Shown piece by piece: positions 17,253 to 26,431 of a stretch of DNA of 64,000 nt. Numbering within the stretch: position 1 is the first letter of the stretch; each line of letters starts with the position of its first letter. Made by a program: the position numbers and the translations under genes. Source of the DNA: Pseudobutyrivibrio ruminis DSM 9787. GTDB taxonomy: Bacteria; Bacillota; Clostridia; Lachnospirales; Lachnospiraceae. The DNA lies in assembly GCF_900218035.1 (NCBI RefSeq), contig NZ_OBMR01000003.1, positions 186,001-250,000 of the forward strand. The letters run 5' to 3'. The notes beneath the pieces were generated by a model, which saw only the letters and a list, made by a program, of their open reading frames with translations, had not been told where the DNA came from and searched no databases.

Positions 17253-18401
17253 TTACCAATAATTTGCAAATCCAAGTTCAATTAATCGATTGGTTTCAGA
17301 ATAACGTGATGATTTTACTGTTCCGTCAAACATTGTGCGGTTCTTTCCCCCAAGAACAACAGTGATAATTGTCTTGCCTTCTCTTGAAGCAACAGTCACA
17401 AGACACTGGCCAGCGCGGTTGGCTGTTCCTGTTTTGCCGCCTACCACGTATGGGTTGTAATAAGCGGAGCCTGGAATTACGAGAGCGTCAGTGTTTACAA
17501 GTGCTCTAGGAGCGGCGCACATATTTGTGGCTGGAAGAACTGAGCTTGCCATACCAAAATACTGCTTGAATAATGGATGAGCATAAGCGTTAGCTGTAAT
17601 CAAATAAAGTGAGTAAGCGTTTGTGTACATGTTTTTATCTGGATAGCCAGATGGATTAGTAAAGTTTGTATTTACACAGCCAAGCTGAGTTGCTCTTGCA
17701 TTCATAAGTGCTACGAAGTTTGATACGGAACCGGCAACGGCCTCAGCAAGAATATTGCAGGCCTGGCAATCAGAGCTAACCATCATTGCTGTAAGAAGCT
17801 GATCTACAGTAAGAATCTCTCCAGCCTGAAGTCTTGGCTCCACATGGCTTGCATCAGATGGAAGAGAAGCAACTGCTGTTGCAGAAGTCAAAACAGGGGT
17901 ATCCAAAGTGAGCTGTCCAGCCTCGATAGCTTCTATAACAAGAAGAGCAGTCATAATCTTTGTGGTGCTGGCTGGCTCAAGCTTGTCATTTGCTCCCTGG
18001 CTATAAATGATTTTGCCTGAAGCTGCATTAGCAACAAGGGCTGCATTTACATCATAAGAAGTAAAGCGAACAGCAGTAGTATTTGCTGCAACAGAAAGAG
18101 CCTGCTGTGAAATATAGTAAATTCCGCCATCAAGGCTAACCTGCCAAAAGCCATTTGATGTCTGGCCTGTAACCTGCACAGGTGTATTAACAGCGAGAGT
18201 TTTTACGAAAGTGGTGGTATCTGCATCAGCAAATACTTCAGTACCATTGCAGGACAAAAGCACTGCAGATATAGGTGTAACAGAATAATAAGCAGCCTCA
18301 GCCTGAAGTGATGCCATAGGCACTGTAAAACTAATAGTCAATGCCAAGGCTAGGGACAAGGCAGTCTTAGTAAAAATCTTTTTTAAATTTTTTAGGTTCA
18401 A
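17253..18401 (-). CDS. D-alanyl-D-alanine carboxypeptidase (DacF/PBP5-like)
   Basis: 382 residues. Signal peptide ending near AEAA, then a small SH3-like beta domain (about 45-105) that is unusual for the family position, then the serine penicillin-binding fold. Active-site SxxK is in EPASTTKIM and KTG in VGGKTGTAN. The middle SxN motif reads SSD in MMVSSDCQAC, with Asp replacing Asn. It trims the pentapeptide of peptidoglycan outside the cell. No C-terminal amphipathic anchor is obvious. Confidence 0.9.
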   Translation of the reverse strand: MNLKNLKKIFTKTALSLALALTISFTVPMASLQAEAAYYSVTPISAVLLSCNGTEVFADADTTTFVKTLAVNTPVQVTGQTSNGFWQVSLDGGIYYISQQALSVAANTTAVRFTSYDVNAALVANAASGKIIYSQGANDKLEPASTTKIMTALLVIEAIEAGQLTLDTPVLTSATAVASLPSDASHVEPRLQAGEILTVDQLLTAMMVSSDCQACNILAEAVAGSVSNFVALMNARATQLGCVNTNFTNPSGYPDKNMYTNAYSLYLITANAYAHPLFKQYFGMASSVLPATNMCAAPRALVNTDALVIPGSAYYNPYVVGGKTGTANRAGQCLVTVASREGKTIITVVLGGKNRTMFDGTVKSSRYSETNRLIELGFANYW

Positions 18402-18480
18402 ATTAATATTTCCTCCATATACAAATGTTATTTTTATTTTATCAGAACAAGGAAAAAAATAAAATTTGAAAAAAAAAGTG

Positions 18481-18535
18481 TTGACAAATAAAATTTAATT
18501 GCGTACAATTCAATCATAATCAATTGCACACAATT
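18481..18535 (+). promoter_or_regulatory. gpx promoter with MarR/OhrR-like operator pair
   Basis: TTGACA (18481-18486), 17 nt, TACAAT (18504-18509). Two related near-palindromes, AATTGCGTACAATT (18497-18510, over the -10) and AATTGCACACAATT (18522-18535), have centres 25 nt apart. They resemble the AATTGTATACAATT-type boxes of OhrR/MarR peroxide sensors. No such regulator lies in the window. Confidence 0.75.
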
Positions 18536-18582
18536 AAATTAAAAGAAATATGAACATGTTTTTCTGTGAAGGAGGAAAAGTA

Positions 18583-19125
18583 ATGGGATTTTATGATCTT
18601 ACAGTTGAAAAGACAAATGGCGAGCAGCAGGCTATGAGCGATTATCAGGGCAAGGTTGTCATGATTGTCAACACAGCTACAGGATGCGGTTTCACACCAC
18701 AGTACAAGGACATCGAAAGCATCTATGAGCAGTATCACGCTCAGGGCTTCGAAATCGTAGACGTTCCTTGCAACCAGTTTGCAGGTCAGACACCTGGCAA
18801 CGACGAGGAAATTCACGAGTTCTGCCAGCTTCACTACAACACACAGTTCCCTCAGATGAAGAAGGCTGATGTAAATGGTGAAACAGCTATCGAGCTTTTC
18901 AAGTATCTTAAGTCTCAGAAGGGCTTTGAAGGATTTGGTAAGGGTGCTAAGGCACTTGCTATGAGCGCAATGCTCAAGAAGATTGACAAGGATTACAAGA
19001 ACAATCCAGAAATCAAATGGAACTTTACAAAGTTCATCGTTGACCGTCAGGGTAATGTAGTTGCCCGTTTCGAGCCAACAGCTGACATGAAAGAAGTCGA
19101 GAAGTGTGTAGCTTCTTTGATTTAG
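18583..19125 (+). CDS. Glutathione peroxidase family thiol peroxidase
   Basis: 180 residues from ATG 18583 (GAAGGAGGAAAAG upstream). The peroxidatic residue is C35 in NTATGCGFTPQY, so this is the cysteine, not selenocysteine, type; the conserved VPCNQF and WNFTKF motifs are present. Such enzymes in Firmicutes usually use thioredoxin. The promoter carries a peroxide-sensor-like operator pair, which fits induction by organic peroxides. A strong terminator follows. Confidence 0.93.
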   Translation: MGFYDLTVEKTNGEQQAMSDYQGKVVMIVNTATGCGFTPQYKDIESIYEQYHAQGFEIVDVPCNQFAGQTPGNDEEIHEFCQLHYNTQFPQMKKADVNGETAIELFKYLKSQKGFEGFGKGAKALAMSAMLKKIDKDYKNNPEIKWNFTKFIVDRQGNVVARFEPTADMKEVEKCVASLI

Positions 19126-19158
19126 TCTAATATATTCGTATTATTTCTCCCTTTTTGT

Positions 19159-19195
19159 AAGGACTAGGCACGCCCATGCCTGGTCCTTTTGTTTT
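19159..19195 (+). terminator. Intrinsic terminator of gpx
   Basis: AAGGACTAGGCA / TGCCTGGTCCTT with a 6-nt loop and one wobble, followed by a T-rich tail. Confidence 0.85.
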
Positions 19196-19196
19196 T

Positions 19197-19772
19197 GCCA
19201 TTCCCACCCACATATCTACATGTAATCTGGCTGCCCTCCCCCTAATGGTACCACCGCCACCTGGGTAGGAGACGATTTCGCGAATATTATAGTTTTTCTT
19301 GACGCAAAAGGTGAGCATTCTGCAGGTGTCTTATTGCGGGATGAACTTTTTCTGAATCTGTATAGGCTAGGACGGACACATTATAACTAACAATATGGAT
19401 TTTCAAAGCTATGGTACCTTGGGCTCATATTACATTCGTTAAGTAGAACTATAAAAGAGATATTTGTATGGATGAGCAACGTGGCACATTCAACGTCCTG
19501 TTTCAAGTGACCACTGCTGCCGCCGTCCTAGCGGCAGCTGCTCATCCATATCAAATATCTCTTTTTGTTCTACTAAACTCATTCCAAAATCGCCCAAAGG
19601 TTACCATAGTTTTGAAAATCCATATATTAACCAACAACAGTGTGTCCGTCCTTAGACATACAGATTCAGAAAATGTACAGACCTGCAAAAGACACCTGCA
19701 AATTAAGAATGTGAGCCTTGCGTCTTAGAAAAACATAATATTCATGCGATGTCTCCTACCCAGGTGGCGGTG
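19197..19772. repeat. Giant-hairpin repeat element, copy 2 (inverted)
   Basis: Core 19274-19750 is nearly the same sequence as the core of copy 1, in the opposite orientation, including the 62-nt apex (one difference seen). The closing stem is a perfect 22-nt pair, 19252-19273 with 19751-19772, of quite different sequence from the matching stem of copy 1. The outer left flank 19197-19251 still resembles the outer left arm of copy 1 (CATGTAAT, CTCCCCCTA, ACCACC) but its right-hand partner is missing: 19773 onward is the leader of the next gene, with TATAAT at 19815-19820. Gene-free; an 86-codon frame at 19468 matches that of copy 1 only because the DNA is the same. Confidence 0.88.
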
Positions 19773-19859
19773 AAATTTTTGCAAATTTAATGAAGAAATG
19801 GGGGGATTTTTGTGTATAATGTAGGTGTAAACTTTTGCGTGTACGATGGAGAATAATAA

Positions 19860-21836
19860 ATGAATTTTGAATTTGCTTTAGATAAGCTTAATAATTATAA
19901 GAATAATTTAAATAGAGAATGGCTTTTGACAAATGGCCTTGGTGGATATGGAAGCAGTAGCATTATCGGTGCACACTCGAGAATTCATCAGGGCTATTTG
20001 ATTGCTAGCTTGCAGGCACCGGTGGATAGAGTGCTTGCGTTTTCAAAGACAAATGAGCGCCTCGTGTGTGGTAGCAGGATTTATGATTTGACTACAGCTC
20101 AGCATAAGGGCCCTTATACTAGCGAGTTTAATCAGGGTAATATGCACCTGAGCCAGTTTAAGTATGATGGTAATGTTACATTTATTTATGAGGCGGGTGG
20201 TATGCGTCTCACAAAGACAATTACTTTGGTTCATGAAAAGAATCAGTGTACTATCGCATATACGTTGGAGAATAATGGTCCAGCAGCAGGTGTAGTTATC
20301 ACACCTCTTATGAATTATAGAAAGCATTCAGCTAATATGACTATCAATGATTTGAGATTTGAGTTGCCAGAGGAAGTTTTCCAGGAGATTCGTAACGAGA
20401 ATAATGGCAATGTTGGATTTTACTATAGTCCTGTTAGCAATTCAGATGTGAGAATATCTCTTATTTCTGCAGGCTGTGAGATGGTAAAGCGTAACAACGT
20501 GTACGATGAAAATATGGAGCTTCAGCATGAGCTTGATGATGGCAAGGATGGTTTGGATTGTCATATTAAGCCATACGATTTTGTTATGGAAGTTGCGGCA
20601 GGTGGAGTTTCAAAGGCTTCATTTGTTTGTTCCGTGGATGTGAAATCTAGCACTGGTCGCAAGAAGGTGAACTGGCCAGATTTCGAAGATATCGATAGAG
20701 ACACAGCTTTTGTAGAGGCTGAAAAAGAGAAGAACAGAGTCCAGGAGCTTATTGAAACTGCTGGATTTGATGAGGATGATGAGCTTGCACAGGTTCTTAC
20801 TGTTGCGGCAAATCAGTTTATCGTAAAGAGAAAGTCTTCTAATAAAAAGAGTATTATTGCAGGCTATCCATGGCTCACAGACCGTGGTAGAGATGCAATG
20901 GTGGCGTTCACAGGCATTTGCCTGGAGACTGGCCATTTTGATGATGCCAAATCAATTCTTCTTACATATGCAAAGTATATTAAAAATGGTTTGCTTCCTA
21001 ATGAGTTCCCAGAGGAGGGAGGCACACCTTCAAACAATACAGCTGATGCGTCACTTTGGTATTTCTATGCAGTTTATAATTATCTGAAATACGTTGATAA
21101 CGATGAGGCATGGAAGTTTGTTGAGGATGAAATTTATCCTCATCTTCAGGAAATCATGGGGGCGTACAGAAAGGGCACATCATATTCTATCAAGATGGAT
21201 GATGATGCTTTGATGCAGGTAGGCAAGTGCAAGCCTGTTGATATTAATGCTCTTTGGTACAACGCACTTATGACAATGGAGGAAATTTCACGAGGAATCG
21301 CCAGAAGAACTCACAACAAGCCAGAGAACTATCTGGCGTACGCAGGTGGTTGCAGCCAGCTTGCTATCTGGGTTAAGGAGGCATTCAACACAGATTTCTG
21401 GTACGAAGAGGGCGGCTACCTTTACAATTCCATCAGCGAAGAGGAGAAGGATACAGCGCTCTGCCCTGATCAGCTTTTTGCTATCAGCCTTCCATTTACA
21501 ATGCTTGATGTTGAAAAGGAAAAGTCTGTAGTAAAGGTCGTAAAAGACAATCTGTATGTTGGTGTTGGTATCAAATCATTGGAGGAAGGCACAGCCTGGG
21601 GCTTCATGCTAGGTGCATTTATTGAGGCATATCTTAAGGTTGGCGGACATAGCGCACAGTCTATCGAAGAGGCAAAAGCTATGTTTGAGCCAGTAGAAAA
21701 GCATCTTGTAACAGAATGTATTGGCAATTACTCAGAGAATTTTAATAGTGAAAAGCCATATCAGCCAAAGGGATGTTTTGCGCAGGCTTGGTCTGTAGGC
21801 GAAATACTTAGAGCATATGCACTCCTTAAAAAATAG
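19860..21836 (+). CDS. Glycogen debranching enzyme (amylo-alpha-1,6-glucosidase, GH133-like)
   Basis: 658 residues. N-terminal beta-rich domain beginning REWLLTNGLGGYGSSSIIGA, then an (alpha/alpha)6 barrel with the motif GYPWLTDRGRDAMVAF typical of bacterial debranching enzymes. It should cleave alpha-1,6 branches in glycogen or limit dextrins in the cytoplasm; no signal peptide. GGAGAAT stands before the ATG, which lies 88 bp from the end of the hairpin element. The ABC pair follows after 15 nt, though no functional link is evident. Confidence 0.9.
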   Translation: MNFEFALDKLNNYKNNLNREWLLTNGLGGYGSSSIIGAHSRIHQGYLIASLQAPVDRVLAFSKTNERLVCGSRIYDLTTAQHKGPYTSEFNQGNMHLSQFKYDGNVTFIYEAGGMRLTKTITLVHEKNQCTIAYTLENNGPAAGVVITPLMNYRKHSANMTINDLRFELPEEVFQEIRNENNGNVGFYYSPVSNSDVRISLISAGCEMVKRNNVYDENMELQHELDDGKDGLDCHIKPYDFVMEVAAGGVSKASFVCSVDVKSSTGRKKVNWPDFEDIDRDTAFVEAEKEKNRVQELIETAGFDEDDELAQVLTVAANQFIVKRKSSNKKSIIAGYPWLTDRGRDAMVAFTGICLETGHFDDAKSILLTYAKYIKNGLLPNEFPEEGGTPSNNTADASLWYFYAVYNYLKYVDNDEAWKFVEDEIYPHLQEIMGAYRKGTSYSIKMDDDALMQVGKCKPVDINALWYNALMTMEEISRGIARRTHNKPENYLAYAGGCSQLAIWVKEAFNTDFWYEEGGYLYNSISEEEKDTALCPDQLFAISLPFTMLDVEKEKSVVKVVKDNLYVGVGIKSLEEGTAWGFMLGAFIEAYLKVGGHSAQSIEEAKAMFEPVEKHLVTECIGNYSENFNSEKPYQPKGCFAQAWSVGEILRAYALLKK

Positions 21837-21851
21837 TTTTGAGGGAAGAAT

Positions 21852-23588
21852 ATGATTAAAACAAGATTACTAAAAATGATGAAGCAAGGCACACGCCACG
21901 TGTTCATGTCAATTCTATGGCAGTGGCTTGGTCTTGTTGCTCAGATTATCATAGTAGGTTGCTTTGCCAGAATAATTGGCGGCACATACGCCGGCAAATT
22001 AGACACAAAGCACCTGGTGATTTATCTTGCAGTTGCCTTGTTTTGCATTTTTTCTAGATTAGTTTTTGACAGACTCTACACTGAAGCTTCTTTTGAAGCC
22101 AGTGTAGATGTAAAAAAAACGATGCGAGAGGAAATCTACAGCAAGCTTCTTCGTCTTGGAAGCAGCTACCGTAGCAAGGTATCCTCTGCACAGATTACCC
22201 AGATGATGGGAGAGGGCGTTGAGCAGCTTGAGATATACTTTGGAAAGTATATCAGCCAGTTCGTATATGCGTTAATTGCTCCCCTTACATTATTTGGAAT
22301 TCTATTTCAATACAATTTGAGAGCGGCAGTTGTTCTACTTGTCGCAGTTCCACTTATTCCAATTGTTATCATGATAGTTATGAAGGTTGCCAGAAGGCTT
22401 TTGGACAAATACTTCAAAGTATACTATGGCCTGGGAGATACATTCCTTGAAAAGCTTCATGGTCTTACCACTCTAAAGATTTATGAGTCTGATGGACAGG
22501 CAGCGGAGGAGATGGATGTAGAGTCAGAGCGTTTTAGAAAAATCACCATGAAGGTGCTTTCTATGCAGCTCAACAGCACCATCGTTATGGATATTGTTGC
22601 CTATGCAGGAGCAGCTGTGGGAATCATCACCACAATCAAAGAGTTCCTAGATGGAAATATGACTCTCGTTAGCGCCATTATGTTTTTGCTTTTGTCGGCA
22701 GAGTTTTTCCTTCCAATGAGACTCCTTGGCTCATACTTCCACATTGGTATGAATGGAATGAAGGCGGCAGACAAGATATTCGAGTTCTTAGATTTGCCAG
22801 AGCCTGAGGCAGGGAAGTATTTAATTTCAGAGGGACCATACGACATTCGATTTAAGGGGGTGTCATTTGCTTACAATAAAGAGGAGACGTTAAAAGATAT
22901 CTCCATGGATATTGATGCAGGTCAGCTGGTTTCAATTGTAGGTGTTTCTGGCTCAGGAAAGTCCACAATCGCCAGTCTTCTCAGACAGCAAAACAGAAAC
23001 TACAAGGGATCAATTACTGTTGCAGGCAAGGAGCTCAAGAATATTTCCGAAGCATCACTTATGTCTGCCATGACAGCAGTTTCTTTGAATAGCTATATTT
23101 TCCACGGAACAGTTCGTGACAATCTTCATTTGGGTAAGCCAAAGGCTAATGATACAAAGCTTGTAAACATTCTAAAGCTTCTAAATCTTTGGGATGAGCT
23201 TGCGCCTTTAGGCGGACTGGAGTTTGAATTGGCAGAAGGCGGAGCCAATATTTCAGGCGGTCAAAAGCAGCGCCTATGTATAGCAAGAGCCTTGCTTAAA
23301 AACTCACCAATTTATATTTTTGATGAAGCTACCAGCAATATAGATATGGAATCAGAAGAAATCATAATGAGTATCATCCGCAAGCTTTCGAAAGAGCTAG
23401 GAAAGACGGTTATCCTTATATCACATCGACTTGCAAATGTGGTGAAGTCGGACCAGATATTTATGCTTGATAGTGGAAGTATCGTAGAATCTGGAACCCA
23501 TAGTCAGCTGATTAAAAAGAATGGAGCCTACGCTACTCTTTACAAGAAGCAGCATGCTTTGGAAAACTATGCAGGAGGTGCCATGTAA
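21852..23588 (+). CDS. CydD-like ABC exporter half-transporter
   Basis: 578 residues: six-helix type I exporter membrane domain followed by a nucleotide-binding domain with Walker A GVSGSGKST, signature ISGGQKQR, Walker B YIFDEATSNID and switch SHRL. The pairing with a second half-transporter (TAATG overlap) and the sequence style fit the CydDC thiol-exporter group. In aerobes CydDC exports cysteine and glutathione for cytochrome bd assembly; no cyd oxidase genes are seen here, so the substrate is open. Confidence 0.82.
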   Translation: MIKTRLLKMMKQGTRHVFMSILWQWLGLVAQIIIVGCFARIIGGTYAGKLDTKHLVIYLAVALFCIFSRLVFDRLYTEASFEASVDVKKTMREEIYSKLLRLGSSYRSKVSSAQITQMMGEGVEQLEIYFGKYISQFVYALIAPLTLFGILFQYNLRAAVVLLVAVPLIPIVIMIVMKVARRLLDKYFKVYYGLGDTFLEKLHGLTTLKIYESDGQAAEEMDVESERFRKITMKVLSMQLNSTIVMDIVAYAGAAVGIITTIKEFLDGNMTLVSAIMFLLLSAEFFLPMRLLGSYFHIGMNGMKAADKIFEFLDLPEPEAGKYLISEGPYDIRFKGVSFAYNKEETLKDISMDIDAGQLVSIVGVSGSGKSTIASLLRQQNRNYKGSITVAGKELKNISEASLMSAMTAVSLNSYIFHGTVRDNLHLGKPKANDTKLVNILKLLNLWDELAPLGGLEFELAEGGANISGGQKQRLCIARALLKNSPIYIFDEATSNIDMESEEIIMSIIRKLSKELGKTVILISHRLANVVKSDQIFMLDSGSIVESGTHSQLIKKNGAYATLYKKQHALENYAGGAM

Positions 23589-25276
23589 TGAAGAAAGAAA
23601 CATCTGGATTAAAAATCATGGCACGTTTAATCGGCCTGGTAAAGCCACTGATATTTATTATGATCCTTGGTATTTTGCTGGGAAGCTTGGGGCATTTATG
23701 CGCCATTTTTGTAACAGTGCTTGGAGCTGAGGGCATAGTTATGGTAATCAACAGCCTGGAGAACCCAGTACTTGTTCGTACCTTGCCAAAGTTTTTCCAG
23801 CTTATTGTAGTAGTTGCAATACTTAGAGGTCTGCTTCATTACGGAGAGCAGTATTGCAATCACTACATTGCCTTTAGAATACTTGCTATTATCAGACACA
23901 AGGTTTTCAACAAGCTTCGTGTGCTGTGCCCAGCCAAGCTAGAAACAAAAGAAAAGGGTAATCTTATTACAATGATTACCACGGATATAGAGCTTTTAGA
24001 GGTGTTCTTTGCTCACACCATTTCACCTATCGCAATTGCGATAATAGTGTCATTGTTTATGTCAGGATTTTTGTGGCTACAGTATCCAGTGGCAGGTATT
24101 ATTGCTGCCATTGCTTACCTGACTGTAGGTGGAATGATTCCTGTTTCTAACGAGATGAGTTCGGCCGAGGCAGGGCTTAAATTCAGAAACAAGTTTGGCA
24201 AGATGAACAGCTTTATCCTAGGTGCTTTATATGGCATCGATGATACCATTCAATTCAAAAATGGTCATAAGCAATTAAATAGATTAAATGCAAAATCAGA
24301 TAATCTGGCTGAAATCAAATCCGATTTGGTGGACTACGAAAAGAATCAGAAGCTACTTACAAATCTGTCTATACAGGCGTTTTCATTAATCATTTTGGTG
24401 GTAATGGTGGTTGCCTACAACAAAGGCCGTGTCTCATTTGAACAGGTGATGATAGCAGTTGTTGGTATGATGAGTTCATTTGGGCCAGTGGTTGCCCTTG
24501 CATCATTGTCAAACAATCTGAATCAGACTCTTGCCAGTGGCGAGAGAGTGCTTGCACTTCTTGATGAAAAGCCTCTTGTAGAGGAAGAGACTGATGGGGT
24601 GGATTTGGAAATGGTGGCCAACCCAAAGGGCAACATCGCTACAGTAAACAATGTTTCATTTGCCTATGAGGATGTGGAGGTCATCAAGGATAGAACAATC
24701 GATATTCCAAAGGGACAAATCCTCGGAATCCATGGCCCAAGCGGATGCGGCAAATCCACATTGCTTAGACTTTTAATGGGATTTTGGAAGCCAGATAAGG
24801 GGCAGATTTACTATTACGATAAAACTGAAGGTCCTATTGAAATAGGGGATGTAAATACTTCTTCACTTAGAAAGAACCAATCCTTTGTCACACAGGAAAC
24901 ATGGATTAGCCAGGATACCATTGCAAAGAATATAGCGGTGGCAAAGCCGGATGCAACCATAGAAGAGATTATGGAAGCAGCGAAGAAAGCCAGCGTACAT
25001 GATTTCATTATGAGTCTGCCAGAAGGCTACGACACAAAGGTGGGTGAGCTGGGCTCCACACTTTCAGGAGGAGAGAAACAAAGAATTGGTATAGCCCGTG
25101 CATTTTTGCATGGTGGTAATATGCTCCTTCTTGATGAGCCTACTAGCTCGTTAGATTCGCTGAACGAGGGAATTATCCTGAAATCTCTAAAGGAAGAGGC
25201 CAAGGACAAGACGGTAGTGTTGATTTCTCACAGAAAATCTACCATGGGCGTAGCCGATTCCGTAATAGATTTTTAA
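23588..25276 (+). CDS. CydC-like ABC exporter half-transporter
   Basis: 562 residues, partner of the preceding gene. Membrane domain about 1-310, then Walker A GPSGCGKST, signature LSGGEKQR, Walker B LLLDEPTSSLD and SHRK in place of the usual SHR switch context. The protein ends very soon after the switch motif, shorter than typical half-transporters. The TAATG start implies coupled synthesis of a heterodimer. Confidence 0.82.
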   Translation: MKKETSGLKIMARLIGLVKPLIFIMILGILLGSLGHLCAIFVTVLGAEGIVMVINSLENPVLVRTLPKFFQLIVVVAILRGLLHYGEQYCNHYIAFRILAIIRHKVFNKLRVLCPAKLETKEKGNLITMITTDIELLEVFFAHTISPIAIAIIVSLFMSGFLWLQYPVAGIIAAIAYLTVGGMIPVSNEMSSAEAGLKFRNKFGKMNSFILGALYGIDDTIQFKNGHKQLNRLNAKSDNLAEIKSDLVDYEKNQKLLTNLSIQAFSLIILVVMVVAYNKGRVSFEQVMIAVVGMMSSFGPVVALASLSNNLNQTLASGERVLALLDEKPLVEEETDGVDLEMVANPKGNIATVNNVSFAYEDVEVIKDRTIDIPKGQILGIHGPSGCGKSTLLRLLMGFWKPDKGQIYYYDKTEGPIEIGDVNTSSLRKNQSFVTQETWISQDTIAKNIAVAKPDATIEEIMEAAKKASVHDFIMSLPEGYDTKVGELGSTLSGGEKQRIGIARAFLHGGNMLLLDEPTSSLDSLNEGIILKSLKEEAKDKTVVLISHRKSTMGVADSVIDF

Positions 25277-25300
25277 AAATTATGTGTTAAACTATGGCTT

Positions 25301-25696
25301 ATGAAGAAATATATTAGTTTGTTATTAGTATTTACCATAATCATCAGTTTTGTAGGCTGTGGAAAGAGCTCTGAAGTAGGAGACGTGGATGTGGATTTGA
25401 CAACCATGTCATCTACCATGGTGTACTCTTATGTGGCGGACATGCTTGCCAACCCATCCAACTACAAAGGACAGCTCGTAAGGATGAAAGGTGACAGCAA
25501 CACCACCCACGGAGGCACACATTCTTGCATTGTCTACGATGCTTTGGGATGTTGCACAGAGGGAATTGAGTATCTTCTTCCAGAGGATGAAGAATACCCT
25601 GACGATGGTAAAGGAATCACAGTAGTTGGTACTTTTGCCACATATACAAAGGGCGAGGGTAAATATTTTGTATTGATTGACGCAGTCATCGAGTAA
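25301..25696 (+). CDS. Small lipoprotein with OB-like fold
   Basis: 131 residues. Signal peptide with lipobox SFVGC (C20), then a short domain with pattern YKGQLVRMKGD...GITVVGTFATYTKG that resembles small OB-fold lipoproteins of clostridia. Two adjacent cysteines (GCC) lie mid-domain. No function assigned. It begins 24 nt after the ABC pair and is followed by a terminator, so it may belong to the exporter operon. Confidence 0.7.
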   Translation: MKKYISLLLVFTIIISFVGCGKSSEVGDVDVDLTTMSSTMVYSYVADMLANPSNYKGQLVRMKGDSNTTHGGTHSCIVYDALGCCTEGIEYLLPEDEEYPDDGKGITVVGTFATYTKGEGKYFVLIDAVIE

Positions 25697-25725
25697 AGTT
25701 CAGATAAATTTTAGAAAAATTTAAG

Positions 25726-25759
25726 AGAGTTTACCAAGGTTTTTTGGTAAACTCTTTTT
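25726..25759 (+). terminator. Intrinsic terminator after lipoprotein gene
   Basis: AGAGTTTACC / GGTAAACTCT with a 10-nt loop and a T run. Confidence 0.88.
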
Positions 25760-25822
25760 ATGTGGAATAATTATCATTGAAACTAAATTTGTTGAGGACT
25801 CAATAAAAAATAGGAGAAAGTT

Positions 25823-26419
25823 TTGGAAGAAAGTATATACGGCAACCATCGTGACGAGATGGAAAATGTTATGAATATAATCCTTGGTTCAATTAACGAG
25901 CTGAGGGAGGATATGATACAGGAATTTGGCAGTGATCCAGTGGAGCATTGTTTGGCTCGTATTAAGGATGAGGAAAGCATGCGTGAAAAATGCAGAAGGC
26001 AGAATCTTCCTGAGACTACAGAATCGGCCCTGGAGCAGATTCATGATGCTATCGGAATAAGAGTTGTCTGTGCATTCATTAGTGATGTATATTCAGTTCG
26101 TGACCATCTTAGAACAATTGATAAGGTGGAGGTCATCGAGGAAAAGGACTACATCAAACAAGCTAAGCCAAACGGCTACAGAAGTTTGCACATGATTCTG
26201 AGATACGACAATAAATACTATGTAGAGATACAGCTTAGAACCATTTCCATGGATACATGGGCTGCTTTGGAACACCATATGCGATACAAGAAAAAGGTAT
26301 CCAAAAGCGATGCACTTATTAGCGCAGAACTAAAAAGATGTGCTGATGAGCTGGCGTCTACTGATATGTCTATGCAGACAATCAGAGACTTGATTCGCTC
26401 AGAAAGCATTGACGAATAA
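25823..26419 (+). CDS. Small alarmone (p)ppGpp synthetase
   Basis: 198 residues with only a RelA/SpoT synthetase domain and no HD hydrolase or TGS/ACT parts, so a RelP/RelQ-type small alarmone synthetase. Seen: RIKDEESMREK near the N-terminal third, the IHDAIGIRVVC strand with metal-binding Asp, KPNGYRSLH and VEIQLRT. Start is a TTG at 25823 with AGGAGAAAG upstream. It precedes a two-component system by 12 nt, so alarmone synthesis and this sensor may be expressed together. Confidence 0.92.
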   Translation: MEESIYGNHRDEMENVMNIILGSINELREDMIQEFGSDPVEHCLARIKDEESMREKCRRQNLPETTESALEQIHDAIGIRVVCAFISDVYSVRDHLRTIDKVEVIEEKDYIKQAKPNGYRSLHMILRYDNKYYVEIQLRTISMDTWAALEHHMRYKKKVSKSDALISAELKRCADELASTDMSMQTIRDLIRSESIDE

Positions 26420-26431
26420 GAGAGGAAATTT

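Noticed and set aside
9225-19772. IS element or composite transposon for the paired repeats
   Set aside because: No transposase reading frame, no clear target duplications, and the repeats are self-complementary along their whole length, unlike IS ends.
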